Below are positions 1 through 10,827 of a stretch of 64,000 nucleotides of DNA, piece after piece. Both the position numbers and the translations under genes were made by a program. The DNA is from Myotis daubentonii (Eukaryota > Chordata > Mammalia > Chiroptera > Vespertilionidae). The notes beneath the pieces were generated by a model that saw only the letters and a program-made list of their open reading frames with translations, did no database searches and was not told where the DNA came from. The stretch is from assembly GCF_963259705.1 (NCBI RefSeq), contig NC_081847.1, positions 71,135,754 to 71,199,753 of the forward strand, written 5' to 3'. The stretch's first letter is position 1, and every line of letters begins with the position of its first letter.

Positions 1-335
1 ACAAGCGGATGGCATATAAGCACATTTCATACTTTCCTACAAAAATAAACAGCATAGCAAACGCAATGTTCTGTTCATTAATGTGACTTCAGTGCAGGAA
101 TTCTAGGAAGGGTGGTGCCTGTGGCAAATTAGAGAAAGTACCGGGTCTAAGTTAGCTCTGGCGGACTTCTGCCTCGTAGGTATGGGAATCAGTGTTGCTA
201 GAACTTCCCATTTTTGGAAAGAAGCTGGCAGTTGGGATTTTTAAAAGTTATTAGTCCATTCAAATTTTATTAAAAAAAAAAACAACTGGGTAGGACGGAT
301 CTCAACCTCTGGTCTTCTTCAAAACCTTAACCATG

Positions 336-541
336 CCCTGGCCAGTGTGACTCGGTTGGTTGAGCATTGTCCCATGCACCAGGAGGTTACCAGTTCAATT
401 CCCGGTCAAAGGGACCAGCCAGGGTTGCAGGCTTGATCTACCAGGGATCGTGCAGGAAGCAGCTGATTGATGTTTTTCTCTCTCTCTCCCTCTCCCTTCC
501 TCTCTCTCCAAAAATCAACAAACTATTCTAAAAAAAAAAAA
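336..541 (+). repeat. VES-type tRNA-derived SINE
   Basis: Starts with CCCTGGCCAGTGTGACTC, has a B-box-like GTTCAATTCC, then a CT-rich tract and an A-rich tail. It is the first of about 20 such copies. Confidence 0.9.
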
Positions 542-2540
542 CCCAAAAAACAAAACAAACAAAAAAACCTTCACCATGCTTTACAGAGGAGGAAACTTGA
601 GATTCAGAGTTGTTAAATATTTTCCCAACTTCACAGCAAAGACAAAGAACTAGTCTTGAGGTAATTTCTGCTACGTCTGCTAATAACCAACATCGATTTT
701 TCTCTATTCTTATTGAGAATTTACTAGGTCCCAGGTTCTGTGCTGAATATATGACGCCACGAAGAAGATGCTGTTTGTGATGATGCCAGATTTAGACAGG
801 GGAAGCCCAGGCTCAGAAAGGTGGAGTAAATTGCCTAAGATGACACTGCGGGGCTTGAACCCAGGTCTGTGTTTGATTACAAGACTCTAGGTGGCCCCCT
901 CTGGCTCCACTCCCTACCACCTCACCACACTGAAGAGCCAGCCTGGAGGCCAAGGCCTCTGGTGGTTTTCAAGGTGAGGCTCCTCCAAAGGGCCTGGGGC
1001 TATGGGGTGGACAGCATCCTGCACCTCCACAATCCTCCCCTCCCCGCACCGCCCTCCCCCCCCCCCCACCTCCATTGTTTCATTCCTGTGAACTGGTTCC
1101 GGTGAGATTTTGTTTGAAGAAAGAATGCCACTTTTATTTTACTTTTAACACATTGCAGACGGATCACGAGAATTCTTGCTTCATATTACACAGTGTTTTA
1201 CAAAGTATCATACTTTAAAAAGATACTAGCTTGTAAGAACATGTAATAAATAACTTCAAAATGCAATGAGTATTTAATTTTAAAGTGTGTGTTTTTTGTA
1301 CTCATTCAATAGAAACTTATCTGGCCACTGGGTAAAGATAGCAATAAAACTACTGGTCCGCAATGTGTTAAGTTTGAAAACTACTGATTGCCCAGGGTCC
1401 CTTGGTTTACAGGAGAAGAAACTGAGGCCAGGAGGTGGCAAGTGCCTGATGTCCCTCTGTAAGTCAAGACCAGAGCCAGGCAGAACTGAGTCCTGGAGGT
1501 CCAGCCTGGCCACCAGGCCCTGCCTGGGAAACTGCCCACTGGGTGTGCCAGGGCCTCCCTCCAGCTCCTCTGGCCTCTCTCCAGGAAGGGCCAACTGCTC
1601 TCTGTCTCACCACTTCCCGGGCTCTTCCTCATGCCTGTTGGGATAACTTTTTCACCCTTTCCTTCACAAGCTGTCTGAGGTATGGCTGCCTCTGCTGCCT
1701 GTCTCAGGGAGTCCTGGGGCCTTGGCAGCGTGGCAGCCCAGGCTTGGCCAGTCCGGCGGCAGACAGTTCTCAAACAGTGGCTGTCTGGGCAGAGGGAGGC
1801 CTGTTTACCCAGGGCAGGGCCCAGGCAGAGGCTGTAGCTCCCTCCCCATGGCACTGGCTCATCCAGCCACTCAGCACACTGACTCGGCTCTCCCCATCTG
1901 TATTTGCTCGTTTCACAAATATTTATGGAGTGCCTACTGTGTGCCAAGCACTGTTCTGCATGATGAGGATATAGCAAGACAGCCAGATACCCTGCTGTAA
2001 TGGAACTTACACTGTAGTGGAGGAGACAAATAATAAACAGACCAAGGAATGCAGCAGAGACTCCATCACTGTAGAGGATAACAGGTTGATACTGATGGGT
2101 GGAGGTGGGTCAGCTTAGATTTAGGTGGTCAAGGAAGGCCACTCTCAGTGAGGAACATTAGAGCTAAGACCCAAACTATGGGAAGAAAGCAGTTATGGGA
2201 AGATCTGGAGAAAGGGTGTTCCTGGTAGAGGGAACAGCAAGTGCAAAGGCCCTGGGGCAGGAATGTGGCATAGTTGAAGGATAGTAAAAAGAGCAGGGTG
2301 GCTGAAGCGGAGTGAGCAAAAAGGAGAAAGACAGGAGAGGCCAACAGGGAGACAGACAGATTCAGTTCCCCAGGGGCCTTTTAGGTCAGGAGAAGATCTC
2401 AAGATTTCTGTTCAGTGTGACACGACGCAGGCATTTTAAACAGGATTGTATCCTGAATTTCTCCTCCAGCTTTAACTCTGCTTTTTCCCTCTGTGGCTTT
2501 CTGTCCCACGACTCTTATTTCCAGGTACACTTGAGAGTGT
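542..2540. other. HNF4A P2 intron, no gene seen
   Basis: No exon is visible. A run of 13 Cs lies near 1059. An ancient dispersed repeat starts at about 1905 (CTACTGTGTGCCAAGCACTG) and runs to about 2300. The open frames here overlap each other on both strands and look random. Confidence 0.6.
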
Positions 2541-2544
2541 TTGA

Positions 2545-2910
2545 AAAAGCATTTAATTATTCCCTTTACCTTTTTAATTTACATTTTTTTTTATCAAAGC
2601 TGTATAGGTACACAATTGAAACAAATCAAATAGTTCTATAAAGCTGAAACTCTATAGCAGTAGTTGCTGGCCACTCTTTCCTGAACCTGATCCTCACCAC
2701 CCGGAGGCAACTACTTACAACTGTGTTAGCTGGTCCCCTACTCCCGCCTCTGGAGTTTTCCTCTGTATTTCTAGATATGATGGTTATGCTGCTACTTCTT
2801 GACTTTTCAGTCTTAGGTGTAAGATGTTCATTTGCTGATAGGAAAGATCTTACACACTATTTCCCAATTTGGAGATAAGTCACTATTCATTGTTTTCATT
2901 GGCATAATTA
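2545..2910 (-). repeat. Ancient L1M 3' fragment
   Basis: AT-rich block with TTTATCAAAGCTGTATAGGT and GAGGCAACTACTTACAACTG, typical of reversed old L1 3' regions; other copies lie near 8170 and 24400. Confidence 0.5.
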
Positions 2911-2970
2911 TGCCATTATCATTATTATAATTCACAGCTGATATCATCTGTACATGATCTAAGGGCTTTC

Positions 2971-3191
2971 TTTTTTTAAAAATATATTTTATTTATTTTT
3001 TACAGAGAGGAAGGGAGAGGGATAGAGAATTAGGAACATTGATGAGAGAGAAACATCGATCAGCTGCCTCCTGCACACCCCCCACTGGGGATGTGCCTGC
3101 AACCAAGATACATGCCCTTGACTGGAATCGAACCTGGGACCCTTCAGTCCACAGGCCAATGCTCAATCCACTGAGCCAAACCGGTTAGGGC
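2971..3191 (-). repeat. VES SINE, minus strand
   Basis: Poly-T at the left, GAGAGGAAGGGAGAGG body, AATCGAACCTGGGAC (reverse B box) and GAGCCAAACCGGTTAGGGC at the right. It is flanked by an imperfect duplication of about CTAAGGGCTTTC. Confidence 0.9.
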
Positions 3192-3525
3192 TGAACTAAG
3201 GCCTTTCCATGTGTTATCTCAGTTAATCTTCACAATAACACTATAAGGTAGGTGACTCAACCTCTATGCCTCCATTTTCTCATCTATAAAATGGAAGTGA
3301 CAATAATAGCACCTGCCTCATAGGTCCCTGTGAAGATAAAGAGTTAATATGCATAAAGTCCTAGTAAGTATTCTATAAATGTCTACAAATGTAAAGAAAT
3401 AAAACAAAAGTTTTACACGTGCAAAATTTACTCGCATTACATGATATACACTATGTTTTCTATCCTATTTTACTTCATTTAAAAATAATATGGTAATCTT
3501 TGTGAAATTTCATGAATCTATTTTT

Positions 3526-3738
3526 TTAAATACATTTTTATTGATTTCATAGAGGAAGGGAGAAGGAGAGAGAGCTAGAAACATCAATGATGAGAGAGAA
3601 TCATTGGTTGGCTGCCTCCTGCACACCCCACACTGGGGGTCAGGCCCCCAACGCGGGCATATGCCCTAACTGGGAATTGAACTGTGACCTCCTGATTCAT
3701 GGATTGACACTCAACCACTGAGCCACACCGGCCAGGCT
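3526..3738 (-). repeat. VES SINE with perfect 15-bp target duplication
   Basis: CATGAATCTATTTTT occurs at 3511-3525 and again at 3739-3753. In between lies a reversed SINE ending GAGCCACACCGGCCAGG. Confidence 0.93.
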
Positions 3739-4074
3739 CATGAATCTATTTTTGATTAATAACTCATGCTCTTTTCTGATGAACATTATACTTCACCAAA
3801 AATATTTTTAAATAGTATATTGTTATTCAAAGAAAAGGCAAAGAATGAAAATAAAAGAAACTGGTTTATTATGTTAACAGCAAATGTGCTAAAATTATTT
3901 TATCCAGCCCAGTGAGGGTACATTAACAGATTTGAGACTCTAACAGCTTGGATGCTGCTGATTTGTAATTTCTTATGAATACTGTTGAACTGCACTATAG
4001 GAATAATATATCTGCCTAAAACCAAACATATGTGCTTCAAAAGCTTTTTAAAAATAATATTTGATATTTAAAGC

Positions 4075-4342
4075 AAAAGTCAGCAAACTATATTCCCTGG
4101 GCCAAATCTGGCCCACTGCCTGTTTTTACAAATAAAGTTTTATTGGGGCCTGACTAGTGTGCCTCTTTAATAAATAAATAAATAAAAACAAAGTTTTACT
4201 AGAACACAGCCACACCATTCATTTGTTTATTGCCTATGGCTGCATTTGTGCTACAAAAGCAGAGCTGAGTAGTTGCCACAAATCCCATCTGACTGCAATA
4301 TTTACTATTTGGTCTTCTATAGAAAAATTTACCAGCCCCTAT
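4075..4342 (-). mobile_element. Old non-autonomous hAT element, reversed
   Basis: Begins GTCAGCAAACTATATTCC and ends TTTACCAGCCCCTAT, with GAACACAGCCACACC inside. The same family recurs at 15206 and 19499 in the other orientation. It is interrupted by the mini-SINE at 4147-4186. Confidence 0.7.
4147..4186 (+). repeat. Mini-SINE: SINE head joined to A-rich tail
   Basis: GGGGCCTGACTAGTGTGCC resembles the first bases of the VES SINE and is followed at once by TTTAATAAATAAATAAATAA. The flanks repeat AAAGTTTTATT / AAAGTTTTACT, so the piece looks inserted with a target duplication but without a body. Confidence 0.55.
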
Positions 4343-4640
4343 ATTAAAGTTACATTTCAAAACTCAGGCTTAAATTAAGTCTTATTCTACTTATTTCTTA
4401 TTTTATATTATTTATTGGTCTAGCAAATTTTAATAATTACTTTTTCCCCAACATTTTACTTTGAAAAATTTCTAACCTACTAAAGGTTGAACGAACAGTA
4501 CAGTGAGCACTCATGTATTCACACCCAAGATTCACCAATTGGTAGCATTCTGTCACAATTGCTTTAACACTACATATCTCTCTATGCACTTTTTAATTAA
4601 AATATTTGTTGCAAAAATTATATATTCACATACATATTTG

Positions 4641-4644
<4 letters not shown>

Positions 4645-4675
<31 letters not shown>
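4645..4675. repeat. (TG)n microsatellite
   Basis: About 15 uninterrupted TG units. Confidence 0.97.
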
Positions 4676-4678
<3 letters not shown>

Positions 4679-4917
4679 CGAACACACATGACCTCATGGC
4701 AGAAGTGATCAACTGTATACCAACAAATTCATGCTCCCCTCCCCATAGTTTAGAGATATTCCTGGGAAACAGCTGCCTGCTTTACCACATATCCCAGAAC
4801 CCTCTTCACTTGCCAAGGGCAAGTGACTAGTTCTCACCAATAGAATGTGAGTAGAAGTGATAAATGTCACTCTGGGCTAGGGTCACTTCTGGGATCCCTG
4901 GGTCACTCTGAGACAGA

Positions 4918-5077
4918 GGTAAATATAGAGAGTTAGAAACATCGATCAGCTGCCTCCTGCACATCTCCTACTGGGGATGTGTCCGCAACCAAGGTACATG
5001 CCCTTGACCGGAATCGAACCTGGGACCTTTCAGTCCGCAGGCCGATGCTCTATCCACTGAGTCAAACCGGTTTCGGC
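4918..5077 (-). repeat. 5'-complete VES SINE fragment, minus strand
   Basis: AGAAACATCGATCAGCTGCC through GAGTCAAACCGGTTTCGGC; the tail side is truncated at the left. Confidence 0.85.
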
Positions 5078-5176
5078 AGCATTGGTTGATTCTTGTATGT
5101 ACCCTGGCTGGGGATGAAACCCGCCACCTTGGCGTATTGGAACGACGCTCTAACCAACTGAGCTACCCGGCCAGGG
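5078..5176 (-). repeat. Second SINE family fragment, minus strand
   Basis: GCTCTAACCAACTGAGCTAC CCGGCCAGGG differs from the VES copies and matches the families at 51414 and 58734. It abuts the SINE at 4918-5077 directly. Confidence 0.75.
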
Positions 5177-5399
5177 GGCATCTCATAATCTTTTTAGGAA
5201 CAAGATAAATCATTCATGAAAGAATCAGAAAAGTCCTAAGATACTTCAATAAAAATTGGTTTAGTTGCAGTCAAATGTAAGTAAAATCAGTGTGGTCTAT
5301 GGCCAGGCTCTCGGCCTCTGTATTTGCTGTTCCTCCTCCCTCTCTTCTTCTAGTTTCAGCTTAGATATCAATCCACTAGCCCAGGGTCAGAGGTCTCTG

Positions 5400-5640
5400 A
5401 CTTCTCCCTTCCCCTTTCCCTAAGTCCTTTTGTGTTCCCTTAGTGCCCTATTTGTCATATCACGGCACTGTCTTTGATTGCTGCTGGTCTATCTACCCCA
5501 CCACATTGGACACTCCGCAAGATATGAAGCCACGTTCTATTCTCCTACATTCCCCAGTGCCTAGCAGAATGCCTTGCATACCATAAGTCCCCAGTAGTTG
5601 TTCATTGAAGAAATGAACAGGTGAACAATGAATAGATGTA
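5400..5640 (+). repeat. Ancient L2 LINE 3' end
   Basis: Contains CCCCAGTGCCTAGCAGAATG and a terminal GAAGAAATGAACAGG-like run, the usual end of L2. Confidence 0.65.
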
Positions 5641-6424
5641 AAAGCCTTCCAAGTAGAGACAAGAGGCACTCTGGGCATCCATAGCCTCCTTTTATAAAAT
5701 GAGACAAAGTACGGCAATGGTTTCCGAATTCCAGCTGACCCAATAGCCAAAATCATATAAGGAACTTAACAAAAAATTAACGATTCTTGGAAGTCATTCC
5801 ATGAACTTCTGTTTCACCAAGTCTGAAGTGGAGCCCCCAAATAGGTCAGTTTTAAAAAGTTTCCCACATGCAGCCAGGTTTGTGACCCATTGAACCATAG
5901 GGGATCAAACTGAAACTGAGGTAGGATGGCAAGATGATGTGGACAGGGTGAAAGGGGAAAAGGGTGGGGAGACTATATTTGGGGAATGAGGGGAGGGAGC
6001 AGCATGCCTGATGCCTGATACAGTCCCATAGCACGTAGCATCTGGGGTCCTGTCCTACTTTGGGCCCATCAACCCTTTAGGGAGACAAAGCACTTTATAG
6101 TTTACCTTTTATCCTTCATTAGCTCAGGGAATCCTCACAATGACCAAGGTTCATTTGATGGATGAAGAATTGAGGATCAGATTGCTTAAGTAAAGTGTCT
6201 ACCATTGTATAGCTTTAAATGGGTGGGCCACTTAACCAAACTCCTCTGACAACAGCCTCTGATCAAAGGAACTAGGCCTACTAGTATGTACCCAGGCTCA
6301 TCTAGCACTTAGAAACAGATACAGTGCCCTGATGGAGGATTGTTGACCAGTGGCCAAATCACCCTGTCTCCTTACTGGTCCTGTTCTGTGTACTTACAAG
6401 TACTGCTATCCCAGCCCAGCCTAA
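5641..6424. other. HNF4A P2 intron, unassigned sequence
   Basis: No conserved exon, splice pair or clear repeat that I can name; a degraded MIR-like core may lie at 6080-6290. Confidence 0.5.
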
Positions 6425-6850
6425 CCCATCTCATCCATCTATCCATCTTTTCATCTACTCACCCATCCATCACCTCATCCATCCATCCACCCATCTATCT
6501 AGTTACTTATTCACCCACTCATCATATCCACACATGGTATCCATACATCCTATCTACCCATCCATCCATCCATCCATCATCCCCACCATACCCACCCATC
6601 CACACATCATATCTATTCATTAATCCATCCACCCATATACCCACCTATCTATCTTCCCAATTATTCATTAATCCATTGGTCCCATCCATCCATCCATCCA
6701 TCCATCATCCATCATCCATCAATCTATCTCTCCATTTCATTTCATTCTGTTCAATTCCATCCATCCACCAACACATCATATCCATTTATCAAACCATCTA
6801 CCTATACACCCATCTATATATTCATTCATTCATTCATTCATTCATTCATT
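6425..6850. repeat. (CATC)n-rich tetranucleotide tract
   Basis: Over 400 bp of diverged CATC/CATT units with scattered CACC and TATC variants, ending in seven CATT units. The 170-codon open frame through it is a product of the repeat. Confidence 0.95.
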
Positions 6851-7239
6851 GAATAATATAAACTCCATCAAAATCTACCCGGGGCCAGGACTGTGGCTGC
6901 CAGGAGTATAACAAGAAGAGTTAGACAAATACTGACCTTTCCCTCAAGATTTGAAATGCTTACAAAAATGACAGACTCCCGAAGGGCCAAAATATATACT
7001 CAAGGGAAGCTTACTGAAAGGAAAACAAGGGTGGGATATAACAAAGCCAGGAGTCAGATTGGCACACAGATATGCACAGCATATCCTATCCTTACATGGC
7101 TAAGATTGTCCCCGAACTTGGTGCTGGGCTATATCCTGGCACCCAAAGCCAATACTACAACATAGGAGTCACAGTATGCGAAATCATGGCAGACACTATC
7201 CAGCAGCTATTCCTGCTTCCCTACAACACAGTGGTGTTA

Positions 7240-7352
7240 TACGTATCCAGGACACATTTGGAAATGTCTGGAGACATTTTGTTTGGCACAACTAATGGGG
7301 AGGTATACAAGCATCTAGTAAGTTAAAGCAGAGATGTTGCTAGACAACTATT
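7240..7352 (-). mobile_element. MER20-like hAT fragment
   Basis: GAAATGTCTGGAGACATTTT and GCAGAGATGTTGCTAGACAA match the central part of the MER20 family; both ends are missing. Confidence 0.6.
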
Positions 7353-8164
7353 ATGAGAATAAATAAAGAGACACAGAACATCCATCCATCCAATCATCCA
7401 ACCAATGTTTGTTGAATACTTGTTATGTTATTAGCACTGCACAGAGGAGGGGATGGGAGTGGACATCCTACAGAGTGGACAGACCTCGGATATGGTGAGA
7501 GGCTGTAGGTATGTTATCCTTTGGGAGGAACTCTATGCCCCTAGCCTGGGCTTGTAGCCTGGAGCTCTCCTCCAGAATCTGACCAGCCACAATGAGTCTT
7601 CTGGCCACAGGGTTAACTAGGTCTTGCACCTGTGTTTTAAATTAGTATGAAGCACCTAAGGCAAGCCCAGCCCTTTAGCTATGCAATCTCCTCTAATCGC
7701 ACCACCTTTTGTGAGATAGGTCCTGTTGTTCTTCACTTTACAGATGTGGAAATAGATTCAGAGAGGGGAAGTGACTAGCCCAAGGTGGGATAGATCCCCA
7801 GGCTCTTTTTGATTCTTCAGCTTCTGCTATTGCCACGGCATCACAGACTTCTGCTTGATGGTGGATCAGAGCTCTCCTGGAGCAGTCAGGAGATCAGTCC
7901 CTGCTTCCTTGAGGCCATCTGTCCTCCACTAATGACAACATTAAGTACTATTTATTGAGTCCTTACCATGTGTGTGGTGCCAAGGTCTTACACCCTTGCT
8001 TTCTTTTAGTTATCCTAAAATACTCCATCTCAACTTTGGAGATAAGGTGACCAAGGCACAGAAATGTTGAATAATTTGTCTAAAGTCACAGAACTACAAC
8101 TGAGATCTACAGGGTTCCAGAGGCCAAGCTCTGTGCATATGTGTGATTTAAGTTGGTTTATAAA
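7353..8164. other. HNF4A P2 intron with old MIR/L2 debris
   Basis: MIR-like strings such as AGAGAGGGGAAGTGACTAGCCCAAGG (split at 7755-7780) and TTATTGAGTCCTTACCATGTGTG at 7950; no gene. Confidence 0.5.
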
Positions 8165-8530
8165 AGGCACCTAATTTTAAAAAAATCCAAAATGTACAAA
8201 AAAGAGTAAAATAAAGAGACATTCTCTTGAACCTCCCTCAGGAGAACTGTTACCAGTCTCTTTGTGCCCTTCCACTAATTTTCTATGCAAATATAAACGT
8301 CTGTACATATATATGCGCATATCCATTTTGTTATCAGAAATGTAACATGCTATACACAATTCTCCAGCTTACTTTTTCACTTAATGTAACTTGGAGGTCC
8401 TTTCCTGTCTGCACACAGACCTGCATTTATTTTCCACCACTGGGAGAGCATTCTATCCCAAAGATGCACCATGCTCTATTTACCCAGCCTCTACGGTCCA
8501 ACATTTGGGTTATTTCCAATTTTGGAGTCA
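8165..8530 (-). repeat. Ancient L1M 3' region, reversed
   Basis: ACTTTTTCACTTAATGTAAC, then CATTCTATCCCAAAGATGCA and TTGGGTTATTTCCAATTTTG, a signature of reversed mammalian-wide L1. Confidence 0.65.
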
Positions 8531-9178
8531 CCCCGCCCCCGCCCCCCAGCAGGAGAGCCCAAACCCTTCACCATCAGTAACACATCTCCCTAACCTTGCA
8601 TCTAAGTTGCACACCAGCATGAGATCATTTCCATTTCCCCAAGCCCCACACTGTGCATTGCTCTATACCACTAACCCTTGCTGAATTATCCAGAGCTGAT
8701 GGCCCTCATCAGAGGGGCTGGCCACCTCCCCACTTGGGTCCCATCTCACCTAGACCATGACCCAGCTCAACAACCAAGCCCAGCAAGGCTCTCCATGGGC
8801 TTTAGTTTGTCCTCCAGGCAAAGTGGGGGTGATGCTTCCAGCCCCACCCCCTGTGACATTTTGGAAGAACCCCTGGTATGCATCCCCAGGAAAGCAGTCT
8901 CTCTGGGCGGAAATGAGCCAAGCCACTGTGCTGGGACTCCTGCAGGCTCTCCTGGCTCTCCTAGCACTTCCCATACCAAATCCGCCATGCCCCCGTTTGG
9001 AAGCTTAGTAAAGCAAGTCACATGCTCCCCCCTGCGCTTCCAGCCCTTCTAAAAGAGCCTTCAGAGGATCTTCGGTCCCCTCAGAAACACATAAGGAGGC
9101 ATCCCATGGTTTCCCAGACTTAACCATGATCCCGCCCGATTCAGTCCTCCCCCAGTTCCAAGCGCTGGCCCCACTCAC
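8531..9178. other. Repeat-poor DNA on the gene side of HNF4A exon 1D
   Basis: About 650 bp of GC-moderate sequence without clear repeats, just inside the P2 intron. This is the sort of place where promoter-proximal enhancers lie, but I see no diagnostic site. Confidence 0.45.
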
Positions 9179-9227
9179 CATAGGGACTCTCCACTGGAGC
9201 CCCAAGGGGCGTGTTCACACTGACCAT
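9179..9227 (-). CDS. HNF4A: HNF4A exon 1D coding part (P2 isoform N-terminus)
   Basis: Read on the minus strand, the ATG at 9227-9225 opens a 16-codon stretch, MVSVNTPLGAPVESPY, followed by one G and a consensus donor GTGAGTG. This is the N-terminus made by the P2 promoter of HNF4A (isoforms 7-9), differing from the human one as I remember it at two residues (position 6 Thr, position 15 Pro). The exon ends in phase 1, as needed to join exon 2, which codes the DNA-binding domain. HNF4A is a nuclear receptor transcription factor of liver, gut, kidney and pancreatic beta cells; P2 is the beta-cell promoter. P2 isoforms lack the AF-1 segment encoded by the P1 first exon. The rest of the gene lies tens of kilobases beyond the left edge. 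The position next to R3HDML, in the same orientation as R3HDML, fits the human locus. Confidence 0.93.
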
Positions 9228-9348
9228 GGCCGAACCCACCCAGCCGGAGACCTGGGGGCATGGAGGAGCTGGGGCCCCACACACAGCAGCAGTGAGAGCC
9301 AGTCCACCAGGAAGGCAGGAGTGCAGCCAGCTGCCACCGCCCGGTTAT

Positions 9349-9360
9349 CTTATTGATTCT
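9349..9360 (-). promoter_or_regulatory. HNF6/ONECUT-type site of the HNF4A P2 promoter
   Basis: On the minus strand AGAATCAATAAG carries the ATCAATA core of ONECUT (HNF6) sites, right next to the PDX1 site. Confidence 0.7.
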
Positions 9361-9370
9361 TCTAATCACC
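9361..9370 (-). promoter_or_regulatory. PDX1/homeobox site of the HNF4A P2 promoter
   Basis: On the minus strand GGTGATTAGA contains the TAAT homeobox core (on the plus strand) and sits about 20 bp on the gene side of the HNF1 site, as in the human P2 promoter, where PDX1 (IPF1) binds. Confidence 0.75.
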
Positions 9371-9386
9371 CAATGTGGGTGGATAC

Positions 9387-9399
9387 GTTAAAGAGTAAC
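9387..9399 (-). promoter_or_regulatory. HNF1 binding site of the HNF4A P2 promoter
   Basis: On the minus strand the site reads GTTACTCTTTAAC, a near-palindromic HNF1 element (consensus GTTAATNATTAAC) 160-172 bp above the ATG. Known biology: HNF1A drives P2 in beta cells. Confidence 0.85.
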
Positions 9400-9410
9400 C
9401 AGTCACTTAG

Positions 9411-9734
9411 GGAACCTGTGGCTGGGGACTGTCACTGTTGCCATGGCAACGACAACCTGGCGAGATCCGGGGTCCACTTGGGCCCCAGTCCTGCACTCTG
9501 GGGTTGGAGACACCTGATGCCAGAAGTAGGGGATACCAGCTCCCCCACCCCCAACTTGCGAGAAAGGACTGGCCAGGAGGGAATGGGGAGGTGAGAGTCC
9601 AACCTGGGTTGGGTTTTATGACTCCACAGAATGGGTGTGGCAGGAGGTGGGAGGGAGGAGTAGAGGAGAAAAGGGGGGTGGAGGACTGTAACGTGTTATT
9701 AAGCACCCACTGGATGCTAGGAGATGCATATAGG
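9411..9734. other. Upstream flank of HNF4A P2
   Basis: Repeat-poor. Contains TGTTGCCATGGCAACGACAA at 9435-9454, a near-palindromic RFX-type X-box core (GTTGCCATGGCAAC), about 210 bp upstream of the exon 1D ATG. Confidence 0.5.
9436..9449. promoter_or_regulatory. RFX X-box palindrome upstream of HNF4A P2
   Basis: GTTGCCATGGCAAC is a perfect 14-bp palindrome and fits the RFX X-box consensus (GTNRCC then GGYAAC). RFX6 and RFX3 act in pancreatic islets, so a role at P2 is reasonable but is inference. Confidence 0.55.
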
Positions 9735-9753
9735 CATTGCCACATTTAAAATA

Positions 9754-9961
9754 TGTTTTATTTTTTATTGATTTCAGAGAGAGGAAGGGAGAAGGAGAGA
9801 AGGATAGAAACATTAATGATGAGAGAAAATAATTGATTGGCTGCCTCCTGCACGCCCCCTACTAGGGATTGACTCTAGGCAGGTGCCCTAACTGGGAATC
9901 GAACCGGGACCTCCTGGCTCATGGGTCAATGCTCGGCCGCTGAGCCACACTGGCCAGGCTA
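9754..9961 (-). repeat. VES SINE with perfect 19-bp target duplication
   Basis: CATTGCCACATTTAAAATA at 9735-9753 and 9962-9980 flank a reversed SINE ending GAGCCACACTGGCCAGG. Confidence 0.95.
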
Positions 9962-9980
9962 CATTGCCACATTTAAAATA

Positions 9981-10827
9981 AACCTTGACGAAAGTTGCTG
10001 CTTGAAGTCTCATAGTTGGTACATAGATGGGTTGGAATGACAACTCCTCTTCATCTAACGTATATTTATCGAGCACCTACTGTATACTAAGCTCTGTGTT
10101 AGGTTCCAGTGGTATAGAAATGAGCAAAGTAGACATCATCCCTACACCCATGGGACCTGTGGGCTAATGGAGAAAATGGGCATTAGTCAGATAATATTAA
10201 AAATATTGTTGCAAACTGATGCATGCCTTCAGGGATGGAGAAACACAGGTCTGATTCCAAGCCCACGGACCAAAGACATTCTGCCCACTCCCTCCACTGG
10301 CCCATTGGTCTCCTTCCCCATTTAAAAGGTAGCTTGCTGCCAAAATCTGCATTCTGGCCTCTGAATGCGGAGCCAGCCTGTGTTTCAGCTCGCTTGCATA
10401 CTAGACACCTGCTACCTGGCTTTTGGGGCATAGTCCCATTTCTATTATCCCAATGTTGGGTCTCATAGCCTGTTTTGGGATTCAGGTCTTCTTCATGTTA
10501 GAGAGAGGTCCAAAGAGAGGCGGTAAACCTTTGGACTCAGAAGAACAGAACACCTAGCCCTACCATTATCTTGCTGTGTGGTTTTTGGTAAATGATGTCA
10601 TTCCCCAATAGACATACCCACCTCAGGCACTGCTCCACTTCTATGCTAGCTAATTGATACATTCCTCTCTGTTCACACTCTCTTTTTTCCAGGGCGCTTG
10701 CTCAGTCATCTCAAAGGGAGCTCTGGTCCCCTGAACAATGGGGCTGTGCCCAGTTCTTCATTCCTTCTATTTTATCCCTACCTTCCTGTCTTCTTTCCCT
10801 TTTGCCCACTTTAAAGCCACAGTGTAT
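9981..10827. other. Intergenic DNA between HNF4A P2 and R3HDML
   Basis: Ancient dispersed repeat at 10055-10180 (GAGCACCTACTGTATACTAAG); the rest is unassigned. No exon. Confidence 0.5.

Larger units (their letters stand above)
9228..9410 (-). promoter_or_regulatory. HNF4A: HNF4A P2 promoter and exon 1D 5' UTR
   Basis: Directly upstream (minus strand) of the HNF4A exon 1D start codon lies a block with an HNF1-type site, a homeobox TAAT site and a ONECUT-type site within about 50 bp. The order and spacing match the known human P2 promoter, where HNF1A/HNF1B, PDX1 and HNF6 act and where MODY1 promoter variants map. No TATA box is visible. The 5' UTR probably covers the first 80-100 bp above the ATG; the exact start site cannot be read from sequence. 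Confidence 0.85.

Noticed and set aside
6340..6852. 170-residue open frame rich in His-Pro-Ser-Ile
   Set aside because: It is a translation of the CATC repeat tract and has no splice or family support.
1..9178. HNF4A exon 2 or the P1 exon
   Set aside because: No zinc-finger coding sequence or P1 N-terminus is visible; in human these lie about 45 kb or more from P2.
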